Shown here: positions 24,071 through 34,095 of the stretch, in pieces | How positions within the stretch are numbered: the stretch's first letter is position 1 | Layout of the letters: every line of letters begins with the position of its first letter | NCBI GenBank assembly: GCA_037447605.1 | Contig: CM074806.1 | Span: 1,564,196 to 1,628,195, forward strand | DNA: 64,000 nt | Direction: 5' to 3' | Source: Zygnema circumcarinatum | Taxonomy: Eukaryota > Streptophyta > Zygnematophyceae > Zygnematales > Zygnemataceae | Program-made: the position numbers and the translations under genes | The notes under the pieces: generated by a model | The model's database searches: none | What the model was told of the DNA's origin: nothing | Seen by the model: only the letters and a program-made list of their open reading frames with translations

Positions 24071-24150
24071 CAACCCTAAAACCCTAAAACCCTAAAAGCC
24101 TAAAACCGTAAAACCCTAAAACCCTAAAACCGTAAAACCGTAAAACCATA
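24071..24150. repeat. Telomere-like array with an 8 bp unit
   Basis: About ten head-to-tail copies of CCCTAAAA, with variants GCCTAAAA and CCGTAAAA. The unit is one A longer than the usual plant telomere unit CCCTAAA. It ends just before a GC-rich, G-box-containing stretch. Confidence 0.85.
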
Positions 24151-24618
24151 CAAGCCTCCGTCCGCGTGTCCCAGCTCCTCCTGCAAGCCTCCGTCCGCCG
24201 CCGCAAACCAAACGCAGACTGACACGTGGCGCTCGCCACTTCCGCAAGTACTCTCGCAGAAAAACGTTTCACCCTGCCCGCGCCCTCGGGCAACCCCAAA
24301 CCATCTGCCATACGCTTTTCAAGCGCCGCCAGATGCTGCCACGTGGATGCCACGTGGCGCCCAGTTGGCGCTGGGTCGATGATTTTTTTCTCCGCGTCCC
24401 GGGCGGTTCGCAAGTGCGGGCGGTTCGCACGTACGGGCGGTGGCAGGGCCTAGGGAAGGGCGAAAAACGCACTGGCTCAGTTGCCAGTGACAGAGAGTCA
24501 ACTGACAAGGAACAATGACACATAAAAAAGGGCCCTCACCCGTATAAAACGCACCCGTATAAAACGTTTTCCTGCGCACAGATTTCAGCCAAGCACACAT
24601 ATGATGCCGTGAAGCCGA
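24151..24618 (+). promoter_or_regulatory. Promoter-like region with three G-boxes and twin TATA boxes
   Basis: CACGTG occurs at 24233, 24340 and 24351; the last two are in direct 10 bp copies of TGCCACGTGG. A perfect 15 bp tandem duplication, CACCCGTATAAAACG (24537-24551 and 24552-24566), places two TATAAA boxes 15 bp apart, about 60-75 bp before the ATG at 24619. Confidence 0.5.
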
Positions 24619-25183
24619 ATGGCCCACAGCGCTCGGAAGTCCAGAAATGGACATTATAGCATGAAGGCAAGGCTCGCTGGGGACGGTGATAGGATGCGAA
24701 CTCAAATAGATAAAGTCTTTGTAAGACAGCGCCTGAAAGCTGCCCAGATTTTTCCATTCAGGCAGTTCACCCTCTTTCCCTTTCTATTTATATCTCTGCC
24801 AGAAGGACAGCAGCGGCGCTGCCCTACATGTGTTCCGCTGCCCGGCACAGCGAAAGAATAGTGACAACTCTCTCTCAGCGACAGCAAGTAAAACTTTTGA
24901 CCCCCATGGCCTGCCCCACCACCCTCCCGCCACCCCCAGCCCCAACACCTCTCCTCCCTGCACCCTCCACAGGAGGGGAGGAAAGCATTCATTGCCTATG
25001 TACACTGTGCCCAGCTCCACTCCCACATACGCGTTTCTACGCCTTTCGCCCTGCTACTTCCTACAAGTGCTCCTGAACCCACTACTGCTAACCCAGTACC
25101 TTCTAGATGCTTTATTCAATGCAACTAAACATTCACAATATGCTCAGCATGGCCTATATGCATTTTCAACAACTGTTCATTAA
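24619..25183 (+). CDS. Candidate orphan gene
   Basis: Exon 24619-24720 starts MAHSARKSRNGHYS and ends at a GTAAGA donor. After an 82 bp intron (acceptor TATCTCTGCCAG), exon 24803-25183 continues in phase to TAA. The predicted product has 160 residues: a basic N-terminus, a proline-rich middle and a leucine-rich segment (FLQVLLNPLLLTQYLLDALF). It ends 53 bp from the convergent ACR stop. I know no related protein, and the composition is unremarkable. The main support is the upstream twin TATA and G-box block plus a clean two-exon model. It could be non-coding. Confidence 0.3.
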
Positions 25184-25236
25184 GCCCCCGCCCTGCAGAA
25201 GCTTCACACCAAGACACAGACGCCAATAGATTCTTG

Positions 25237-28200
25237 CTACCAGCGGGCGCTTGCTGCAAGATTCGGGCTGTTATTTGATCCTATGGCGGATGAAGGTGCC
25301 GCCGGTGAAGGTGAGCCCCCCAAGCCGAGCCCGAAATTCAGAAGAAAGCGCTCCGAGTGTGACCGAAGCATGTGCACAAAAGAGTGCCGTGATTTGTCGA
25401 CGGGTTTAGGCGGCTGCATAGCCTCTGCAGTGGGGGCCTCCTTCACCTGCAGCACAGTCTGACCAATTTGGTGGCGCATTGCCTCCACCACTTTCATGTC
25501 CACGGGATTGCCGGACACGTCAGTGACATAGAATATATTCACCGCTTGCTCCCCCTGAGTGGCCACGTCAGCCTTCGTCACTGAAAGGCCATTTTCACAA
25601 AACAAACGCGTAACATCTGACAGAAGACCGAGTCGATCACTTGTGCGCAGCTCCAACCGGATGCCCTGAAAGCACCACAAACTTCAGAACATAAGCGTCT
25701 ACGAAAACGTTTAACATTCCGTAAAAGTGGATGGGTGAAATGTCCAGGTCAAATAGATCACAGATCAAACAGTACAAACTTTGCCAGTCCATTCAGCCGT
25801 AAAGAACTGTCATTGGAGGACCAATATACAGACACCACATGTTTGAATGTGACACCGATGATGCTGACCCTGACGAACCCACCGCTTGCCAGATTGACAA
25901 AGTGGAGCCTCTCTGCTTAGCAAGGATAAAGCTCGCCTATAGTGGTATCACAGCCCATCCAACAGGACGGCTCTGCTAATTATGGCATCCACAGACATGC
26001 CATATTCTGATCAAGACCAGCATAGGTCATTACTTGTTGGCTTCACTCCAGAAAGACGACTTCCCAAAAACCAATCAAGCAAGAAACATCTCAGTGGCTT
26101 GCAGGCCATTGAGATGTAAGCCTGGATGGAATGCTATAATCTCTACCCTGCCGAGGAGATGGCCCAACTCATTCAGATCAAGGGCCACCACCAGGTCACC
26201 AGGGCCATCAAAGCCACCTGCGAAAATAGCTCCATCCATGTGCTCATCATGATTGACAAAAATGCATTTGACAAGAAGGCAGCTTAACCCAGGATGGTCG
26301 AAAGAACACCTCGACTTCCAACGGGACATCTCTGCAAATGCAAATTTCTCCATCCATCATCAAGCCAATTCAACCCAGGGACAATGGCCCATTGCAAAGG
26401 TGCAATGATTCCCTGTCAGGCTCATTCACCAGCAAAAAACCTATTACTCAACTGTCAGGTAGGTTCGATAACCAGTTCGTGAAATGGCCCATTCCCATGT
26501 TTACAGCTCAAACCCTGTACTACAACTACCTGCTTGATCCTGCGATTACATGCTTGATCCGCTGGGGATACATCCCATAAAGGAACTATGCTCACCTCGG
26601 GCGTTCTCCGCTCAATGGCTGCTTCCAAACACTTAATAACACGTTCCCGTTCTGCCTCAGAATCCAGTGTGCATCCATCCAAGTGTCGAATGTAGTACTC
26701 CTGCAATCACAGCATATTCCATCAGGGGTTGGCCAAATCATGGCACGCTCCACTGTTTGCACTTTCTCCTGTTTGTAGAAGACAGGCTCATTGAGCATAC
26801 AAGATAGAACTCCCTTTCTAACATTATATTTCCCCCACAACATGCTGCAGCAGAAACGTACGAAGGCATTAGATTATGATGTGAACTTATGGCTGGATTC
26901 GTTCGGAATAAACCAGTGATTTAAATTATGAAATCGTTCGTTTATTTATGAAAAAGCCAGGCTGCACAGCAATTTGCCCCACATGCTGACAGGCTCCATG
27001 GGCCACGCTTCAGTGTAACCAATTAAACTCGTGTTGCTCCTTAAGCAGCCAATATTATTAGTGATTTGCATACAACTTCAAAAAAATTGCGTGAAATCTA
27101 ACAATGTATGCCACATCGCACTTTGCTATGTCCCCTTAATCATGCAGACCTCGTAATAGCGACTCCAGGTTTGATTTTCCTACGACAACCAAGAGCCCAA
27201 TCTCTCTCAATACAAAAGCTTGCCAATTAACGTAACCAGTATCACGGGCCACTGCAGACAGCCCAGCAGTTCAATATCCCACAATGCAACCCATTTCCCT
27301 GATAACATTCAATGGTGCAAGTTCACCTCAAGTGAACAAGTCTATGCGCATTGAAAATTGTAATGAAACAAAGAGAAGAAATTAAGAATTGCCACTGTGA
27401 CAGAGCACGACGCACCTGTGTGGCAATTCCATCATTGGAATCGATGGTGGCGTGGAAAACAGTGTAATGCATATCCGTCAGAGTACATACTGTGTCAAAG
27501 AGTAGCTTAGGACGATCCTTGCATTTGACGTCTACAATGGAGTACTGAGTCTCTGCACAATTCCGCACTGACACGTTTATCCTTTCTTCAAAAGACACGC
27601 GCTGGCTTCGAGGATTTGTTGTTTCATAGTCACGGTCCGCAAACATCATTTGGTGCAGCCGACGTTGAGTATGGGTCAGTCCAATGGCAAAGTCTGTCTT
27701 TGAGGCGATACGACTACCATCCGCCTTCATAACTCGACCTAAAAGATCCTTCAACTGAGACATCAACTTTGCATCGTTCACTGGACCTCCTGTGCTTCGG
27801 TCAGTGATGTAGACCACACAAGCAACTCGCATATTGTGGGTCCAAACTTCGGCCCCAGCCACATTGCAGCCAAGCTCCGTAATCACTGCTGAAATCTCAG
27901 ATAGCAATCCGGGACGATCGGTGCCGGTAAGCTCGATGGCTGTATGGTCAGCAAGGTCCTGCAGGGCCACAGGCCGTCCAAGGCATGTTCGAACCTCCCG
28001 CACTGACACTTCTCGCTTTGCTCCAAGGGCCTGCATCACCATTATATATTGCTCCATCAACCCATATTCTGCGAGAAATTGGAGCCATCAAACAGGCACT
28101 CAAATAAACAGCACAAAGATATTTGTACAACGATACGTGCACGAAAGACAACAACGAAAATCACGACCACCGATTTGCAAGGCACAAATATCATGTCGTC

Positions 28201-29190
28201 AGTTTCACGACAGGCGCATGGGTCAACAAAAACATCAAACGTGTGCAGAAGACCATAAAGAAAGCCAAACTCAGTACTGCAGGAAAATGTGTGAACGTGT
28301 GAAACGTGTGTAATCCCTATGTCCGCCATTTTTGTGAAATGGAGTCTCACCTGTTGAATATACGCTATAAGGTTCTCATCTACCACTTTGTTGCCCAGCT
28401 GATCCTTGACGTGAAAAACTGCAGGCAGGCATCAAAGTCATTGTTACCTTGTCTTACTCGTTCCCAAGAAAAATAAAGGGAAGCAAAAGTTGATTTCAAA
28501 AACAATGAGGAAATTTTGGTATCCGCATGGGTGTCCCAGTATGGGCAGAAGATTTCTCCCAATACTCTGAAGAAAGCCTGTTGCAATCTACATGAATATA
28601 ACGAATATTTTGAAAGCGAATTTATGCGATCGGAATCGGACAACACCCTCATGCTTCTGCCTGTTCACCTCAGCAGTTCCCTGTTCCTCGTTCCCTTATT
28701 CTCCCCTCATGCTATGAAAGGTTCATTGGATTGAAGATTATCCAATTGCAAGACCAGATGTGCGAAGTAAGATGATCTCACCATCCACAAACCAACCCCC
28801 GTCGGACGAGATGTATGCCTTTGAGATGACCAAATCCAGGTCTGTAAGGACCTGTACGACCTCCAACAGACAGCCATGGCGATTTGCACTGTCGATTTTG
28901 ACCAACGTGGCATTAGGATCTGTAGTATTGTCGATAACCACCCTGAACAAATGCCCAACATTTTCCGCAATCAGGACTCCATACTTTGAAAAAGGCTGCA
29001 AGGGCTAGCGACAAACAGTCAACAAGAACATCCAATTAAGACTGCGGTAGCGCTCAATTTAGGTGTCATACGATTCCCTCACCTTGGAGGATTGATTTTT
29101 AAACTGAGCGTTTCGTATTCTGCACACAAACAGCGAACAGCCCCCCAAGACCAGTGTACCAATCAGCCGCATCCTCTTCAATTTCTGCAT
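25237..29190 (-). CDS. ACR: ACT domain repeat protein (ACR family)
   Basis: Plant ACR proteins have four ACT domains, which usually bind small ligands such as amino acids; no catalytic domain is present. Six exons close in phase: 29190-29083, 28995-28782, 28418-28351, 28030-27416, 26700-26596, 25665-25237; 512 residues. ACT1 includes [19 protein letters not shown] and [19 protein letters not shown]2 has [20 protein letters not shown]3 has [20 protein letters not shown], running across the intron into [12 protein letters not shown]4 has [40 protein letters not shown] linker matches the family. The C-terminal tail is serine/proline rich. The first exon ([18 protein letters not shown]) fits the phase but differs from the short acidic start of Arabidopsis members, so the N-terminus is less sure. 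Confidence 0.93.
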
Positions 29191-30110
29191 CCAAGCAACG
29201 GAATCCCTCCCCCTCCGCCCTCCACTCCGCACACCCCGCCCTCAATTCCCACATACCCGTGCTCGAATCATGCGTCCGCCTCCACTGCGTCTCAGGCGAG
29301 GCGAATGGCGCCATTCTTGGCGACCTCTGCCCGCTCCCGTTAGCGCGTCCTACCACAGGCGGCCATGAGGACGACACGAGGTCCTTCTCTTGCAGCCCTG
29401 CCGGGCCGACCATTACTCCCAACACGCTGCTGCCCGCCCGCCCGCCCTCCGCCTCCGCGGGGCGCTGCCTCCGCTCTGAGCCCTCTCTCTCCCTCACCCT
29501 CTCCCTCTCCCTCCCTCCCTCCCTCTCCCGCGCCCGCTCCATGGCGCCCACGCAGCGTGGAACTTTGGGATGTCGGTTCCAAGGCGACGCCCTGACGGCA
29601 ACTGTACGAAATTGGAATCTTTGCAGGCCCTCGGTATCGTCCGTACCGATCAGGAGGCGGTTCGTACCGTACGGATTGCGACTCGTGGAAAACTCCCCGC
29701 GCTAGGCCGTACGACCGTACGCGCTCTCCCCGGGAGGAAGCGTGACGGGCACAGGCCCGCCCGCCCTGCCTGCATGCAGCGGCGAGGCGATGGCGCACAC
29801 TCAATCATGGCTGTACAGTACTTGTACCTGCAGGGGAAATTGTACGGCGTGCATGCAACAGCATGTGGTATGGAGCCTTGCCATTTTGTTCATTGTTCGG
29901 AGTGCGAAGGAAAAGCAAAGAATGTGGCATTGGCGAAGGGATGCGGAAGGGGACGCTCCTGAGATTGTTGGTGTGGCTTCGCTTCCTGGTTCGGGGGGCG
30001 GCTGGTTCGGGCCGCATCCCGATGTGTGGCGTTGCGTTGGCAGTGTTGTAGGCGGCAGGCAGGGCTCTTGTTGCTCCTATGCTCACTACCGTAGTAACAA
30101 ATAGGTTGAG
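29191..30110. promoter_or_regulatory. Upstream region of ACR with CT tract and CCGTACGG palindromes
   Basis: A CT tract (about 29484-29530) lies 300 bp upstream of the ACR start codon and may be part of its 5' UTR. CCGTACGG is at 29667, with further CCGTACG words at 29706-29722. No start codon with a convincing plus-strand gene was found. Confidence 0.4.
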
Positions 30111-30582
30111 AAATTGAACAATTCAGTTGAGCATTGAACAGTAGAGGTCGGAATGTTTTCGATTTGAGACATTGAAGAATACGAAAATAAAAGTTGAATG
30201 CCTCAATATGTTCTTGCACACGTGTGCATTCGAGTCCTAGTTCTAGTTCTTGCACCGCAAGATTCTGCCGATCGGAGGGTCCGGTTCGCTCCGCCTCGAT
30301 GCTTGCCGTACGATTTTCTAGGCGGATCACGCTTGCCGTACGGTGTGGCCGGATACGGCACTGTACGCTTGTCGCGGTACGGTCGGGTACAGGATCAGAT
30401 TCTCTATGGCGGCAAAAGTTGGACCAGCAGACCTCTACTCGAATTGAACACGACCGGTGGTTAATCGTTCAATGTTCAACTGCTTTCGTGTAGGATTCGC
30501 ATTGAACGAGAACTCAGTTTCTCAAACAAAACAAAAAAAAAACAGAAACTAAAACAAAAACAGTGTTTTATTTGAGAAACTG
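30111..30582. repeat. Nested imperfect inverted repeats
   Basis: AGTTGAGCATTGAAC near 30124 has its inverse, GTTCAATGTTCAACT, at about 30466-30480 with one mismatch. Perfect 12 bp arms, CAGTTTCTCAAA (30515-30526) and TTTGAGAAACTG (30571-30582), enclose an A-rich loop. TTGAGAAA words also occur near 30105. This could be a decayed foldback or MITE element. Between the arms are CCGTACGG (30336) and further GTAC words. Confidence 0.4.
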
Positions 30583-30852
30583 ATTTTGAAAGGTTTCTTT
30601 TTTTGAACAACCAAAATCTGTAATCTTTAATTTTTATTTTTCTCATCCTGTTTGGTTTTAGGGTATGCTTTTTCTTGTGGATGCCCGTCCTGGGCTCCAC
30701 TCTGTCCCGACCCATGCTGCTGCTGGTGACGGCGTCCTCCCAATGCAGGTCGGTGGCCTTGCCGTGCGTGACGCCCATGGTTTGTCGTCCGCGACATGCT
30801 GGATAACAATGCTAGTAAAGGGCAGCTTATTCCTAGGGCCCGGCCCGGCCAG

Positions 30853-30928
<76 letters not shown>

Positions 30929-31859
30929 CCCCTTGTGCTTCTTCCCATGCTGCTGGTTCCTCCCGCGTGTCCAGCCCGCATTGGCGGAGGAGGTTGTGCA
31001 CCCTTATGGTCTTGATGGAGGGCTTCATAGTGGCGCCGGGGCTTGGTGGGTTGCTACATCGATCGTTTTATACCCGTCGTCTCGGCCCGGGCCAGTTCCA
31101 ACTCGTCCTCACCTCGCTCGGTGCTTGCTCGGTTGATGTGCCCACGGCCCAGGGGGGGGCGCTAAGGAGGGTCTAGCCCCCACTCAGACTTTGGGCGCGC
31201 GCAATCGCCCCGGTGGCGCGCGGGGAGATAGAGCAGCAGCACCGAGAGCCGAGCCCCACTGTGCCCCCTCGAACAGTGCTTGGTATGAAATTAGAGCACG
31301 TCAATCGCTTCAGCCGATAAAGTAGGACATCTTGGCAACCTTACTTGGCGCCTGAATTCCATCCAGAGGGAGGCTGCGGGACAGGCAACACTCGATGTGC
31401 AGATGGCAAACGCCATCCGTCAAGCTTGAATTCGTCTGCAATTATGCTTCATTGTTCAGCGGCTCAATAACCCGAAGAACCCTAAAAACAAGGTGTTTGC
31501 AACGAAAAGTGACCACTGGAAAGGAAGGACAAGCTTTCCAGAATTCGACCAAGAGAATGCCTAGTTAGGGCTGTGAAACTGGTCATCCCAATGAACAAGA
31601 ATACTTGGGAGGAGAGAAATAGCGAGTGAATGGATAACATTCGAACAAAACTCAGATGTGAGGTATTAGGGGAATAGGCAGGACGACATTGGCAAGAACA
31701 GCTTCCAATGTCACCAACAATCCAAGTTTCGCATCTTTCTCTGTTTTGCAAGTCAATTTGCAGTTAATCTGCACTGCAGAACATCCCATTCGTACCCAAA
31801 TGCCCGTTTCCTTTGACAGCTTGGAAGAAATGTACGATTTACTCGAGGCTGGTCTCCCA
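30583..31859. other. Gene-poor region
   Basis: Contains the GCTCGT array and a GC-rich stretch to about 31260 that may be a degraded mobile sequence. The rest is AT-balanced DNA that I could not assign. Confidence 0.35.
30853..30926. repeat. GCTCGT hexanucleotide array
   Basis: Twelve perfect tandem copies of GCTCGT. In one plus frame they would encode an alanine-arginine alternation; no gene structure supports translation. Confidence 0.95.
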
Positions 31860-32125
31860 TCAGTCAGCAAGCAACATGGATTCCAAGACCTTAAAAAACC
31901 CATCGTCATCAAACTTGGACTTTGAGCACTTTTCCAAAAAAGATAAGGAGTCATGTAAATCACCATAGTCGGTGGGCACGGGAGTTTCACCTGAATATAG
32001 AAACACGTAAGGTGAGCGCGGTTCAATTGAAACAAAAAAAAAATGCTGCTGAAGAAGGCCAACTCACGTGTATAGCCTGCTTTTGAATGCGTTAAGGACA
32101 AGAGATGCTTTTGTCCGATGCCGCA
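31860..32125 (-). CDS. Two unassigned 3' exons
   Basis: On the minus strand, 32125-32068 follows a TAATTAG acceptor and ends at GTGAGT. After a 77 bp intron with a very good acceptor (TTTCTATATTCAG), 31990-31860 continues in phase to TGA. The joined product reads SLTHSKAGYTRETPVPTDYG and later LHDSLSFLEKCSKSKFDDDG, with natural-looking codon use and an acidic C-terminus. It may be an alternative or extra 3' end of the Abraxas-like gene just upstream, since 32125 accepts phase 0 and the Abraxas exon ends in phase 0. It could also be the tail of another gene. No family recognised. Confidence 0.35.
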
Positions 32126-32300
32126 CTAATTATGCACAAGAGCCCTAGAACACACTCGGGAATCCCCCTCTATACAGAAGTCTATACAGAGTGTGAAGGG
32201 ATTGGCACTGACTGTGCAAGTGAATGTGGCAACCTAGGAACCACAGCAGTAACAAAGCTTAGGAACGTCCGTCTCCTCGGAGAGGATGGCGCCCATGCTC

Positions 32301-33820
32301 TCATTGGTGCTGCAGTTCCCGTTCCATCTGAAGAATATTTTGCTGCAATTGCAGGTTAATCTCACCCTGCATTCAGACCATGAATAATCTGAGCAACCTT
32401 GGCCATGGCTGCTGCCCTTTGTTAAATGCATCACGCAGTAGTTGGGAGTCATGGCCGATTGCGCTGTACCAAATGTTATTAACAGCTCTCTTCAATACGC
32501 TCTCTCCGCTTTTCAACTGAATGCAATTAATCTAGCAATTTCTATAACAGACAGCTCGATTGGGAATGAGCAAAGGAGAACTCCAATGCCACAAAATGCT
32601 AAAAACAGGGAAAAAACATTGTAAGTGCGACTGTAAGCTGCAGTGTTCCAGTTTTCTGTATTATATTCTCAGTATAAGTAATCAATTGGACGGGGTCCGT
32701 GCACGAGCCGTAAGGAGCATGACAAATAGACTCAAGTAAGCAACTCAACAAGTTTATTTTCAGAGGGCAGTAAACAGAGCCGCTTCGACAGAGGGGCCAC
32801 AATGCAATTACAATGAACATAATTCGGCTGATAGAATACGAACCAAAGAATGAACAACAACAGGTATGAAAGCCTGAACCAATGCCAGGTCCAGTAAAGT
32901 GATCATAATGGATCTGTGAATCTTACCTGGTTTTTCACTGCCGCGGAGCTGTCGCAGACATCCTTTGCTAGGAGTTCAAGCCTCCGTAACATGCTTGAGT
33001 AAAGAGACTCTATACCAGCCACCTTTGTGCTTTCCATGATAGACTGCAAGCTCTCAACGGGAAAATCTAGAGAGATCCTCTCCAAGCCAGCCTTAGCCTC
33101 CCTAAATTCGTCTCCCCGTATGCCTCGTAGAACATCCGACGACGATCCTTGACTAATAGCAGAATCTACAGGAACAGGGAGCAGAGGAAAGCAGGCTCTG
33201 GGAGAAAAGGAGCCATACTGTCCTCTAAACTCTGGGCCTATATTCACAATATTGACCGAGCATGGATGGAAGGACGGCCAGTCCCTTGACTGACAATAGT
33301 CATACTGAAATACTTTATATTCATAGGAATGAGACAGATTATTGTGATCCTTAAAGGCGGTGAATAACAAAAATAGAAGCGGAACTTCGGTGTGCGTTCC
33401 TAAAATTGATGCAAGTCCAGTCTTCATCTGCGCGCAAACCGCTGCCTCCCGCATGGATGGTCTGAGCGGCGTGTTGCCTCTTTGCATGAACCAGCCAATC
33501 ATCGAATCTCCTGCCCTTCCCTTCCTTCCCTCCACAATGCGTCTGAGCTTATCTGCATCTATGGCTCCTCCTGCATCATAAAAGGCCATGGCGTTCCCCA
33601 CGATGCAGTAGGATGACACAGTCGCCGTACATTCCAGCCGTGGCCGCTGCTCCAGCCCGTCATCCTGCAGCACTGCAGCGGTGCTGCTGCACTGGACGCT
33701 GCCAAGGAGGAGGCCGGCAGCGTCGCCATGGCCACCTGCAAGCTCCTCCATCATGGACGCCAGAACCGCTCCCGATATGGCCACGCGCTCCACCGGCCCC
33801 CCTACACCGCCGGCCGCCAT
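32301..33820 (-). CDS. Abraxas-like (FAM175) MPN-domain protein
   Basis: Abraxas/Abro1 proteins are catalytically dead MPN scaffolds that pair with the BRCC36 deubiquitinase in BRCA1-A or BRISC complexes. The large exon 33820-32927 (298 codons) encodes the MPN fold: VERVAISGAVLASMMEELAG, AGDSMIGWFMQRGNTPLRP, TEVPLLFLLFTAF, YEYKVFQYD. The JAM metalloprotease HxH...D motif is absent, as expected for this subfamily. It ends in a helical stretch (SSMLRRLELLAKDVCDS). A short second exon, 32366-32301, adds a coiled coil (LQLQQNILQMERELQHQ), giving about 319 residues. The second exon is a phase-compatible choice, less certain than the first. Start chosen at MAAGGVGG because the in-frame sequence upstream is low-complexity promoter DNA. 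Confidence 0.8.
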
Positions 33821-34095
33821 GGCCTCTGCCTTCCCTCCCCTCCCCTCCCCTCCCCTCCCCCTCCTCGGAATCCGCCTCGGCGGAGCAGCGGAGGGGGGGG
33901 ACCACGTGGCGTAAGCAGAGCGCTCGCAATGGGCGAGGCGAGCGGCGCCTCCAATCGATACGCGCCACGTGGCGGGCGCAATGATCCGCCTTTGGATGGC
34001 AGGGAGAGGGAGAGGGAGAGCGAGAGCGGAGGGAGGGAGGCGCAGAGCGGCGGCCATTAGGGCGGGGCGGGCGCTGCGCTGCTCCCTGAGCAGCC
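33821..34095. promoter_or_regulatory. Divergent promoter of the Abraxas-like and PPR genes
   Basis: 275 bp between opposing start codons, with CACGTG at 33903 and 33966 and a GAGAGG repeat at 34007-34025. Confidence 0.6.

Noticed and set aside
30796-31176. Frame with an alanine-arginine repeat.
   Set aside because: Produced by the GCTCGT array; no promoter, splice or homology support.
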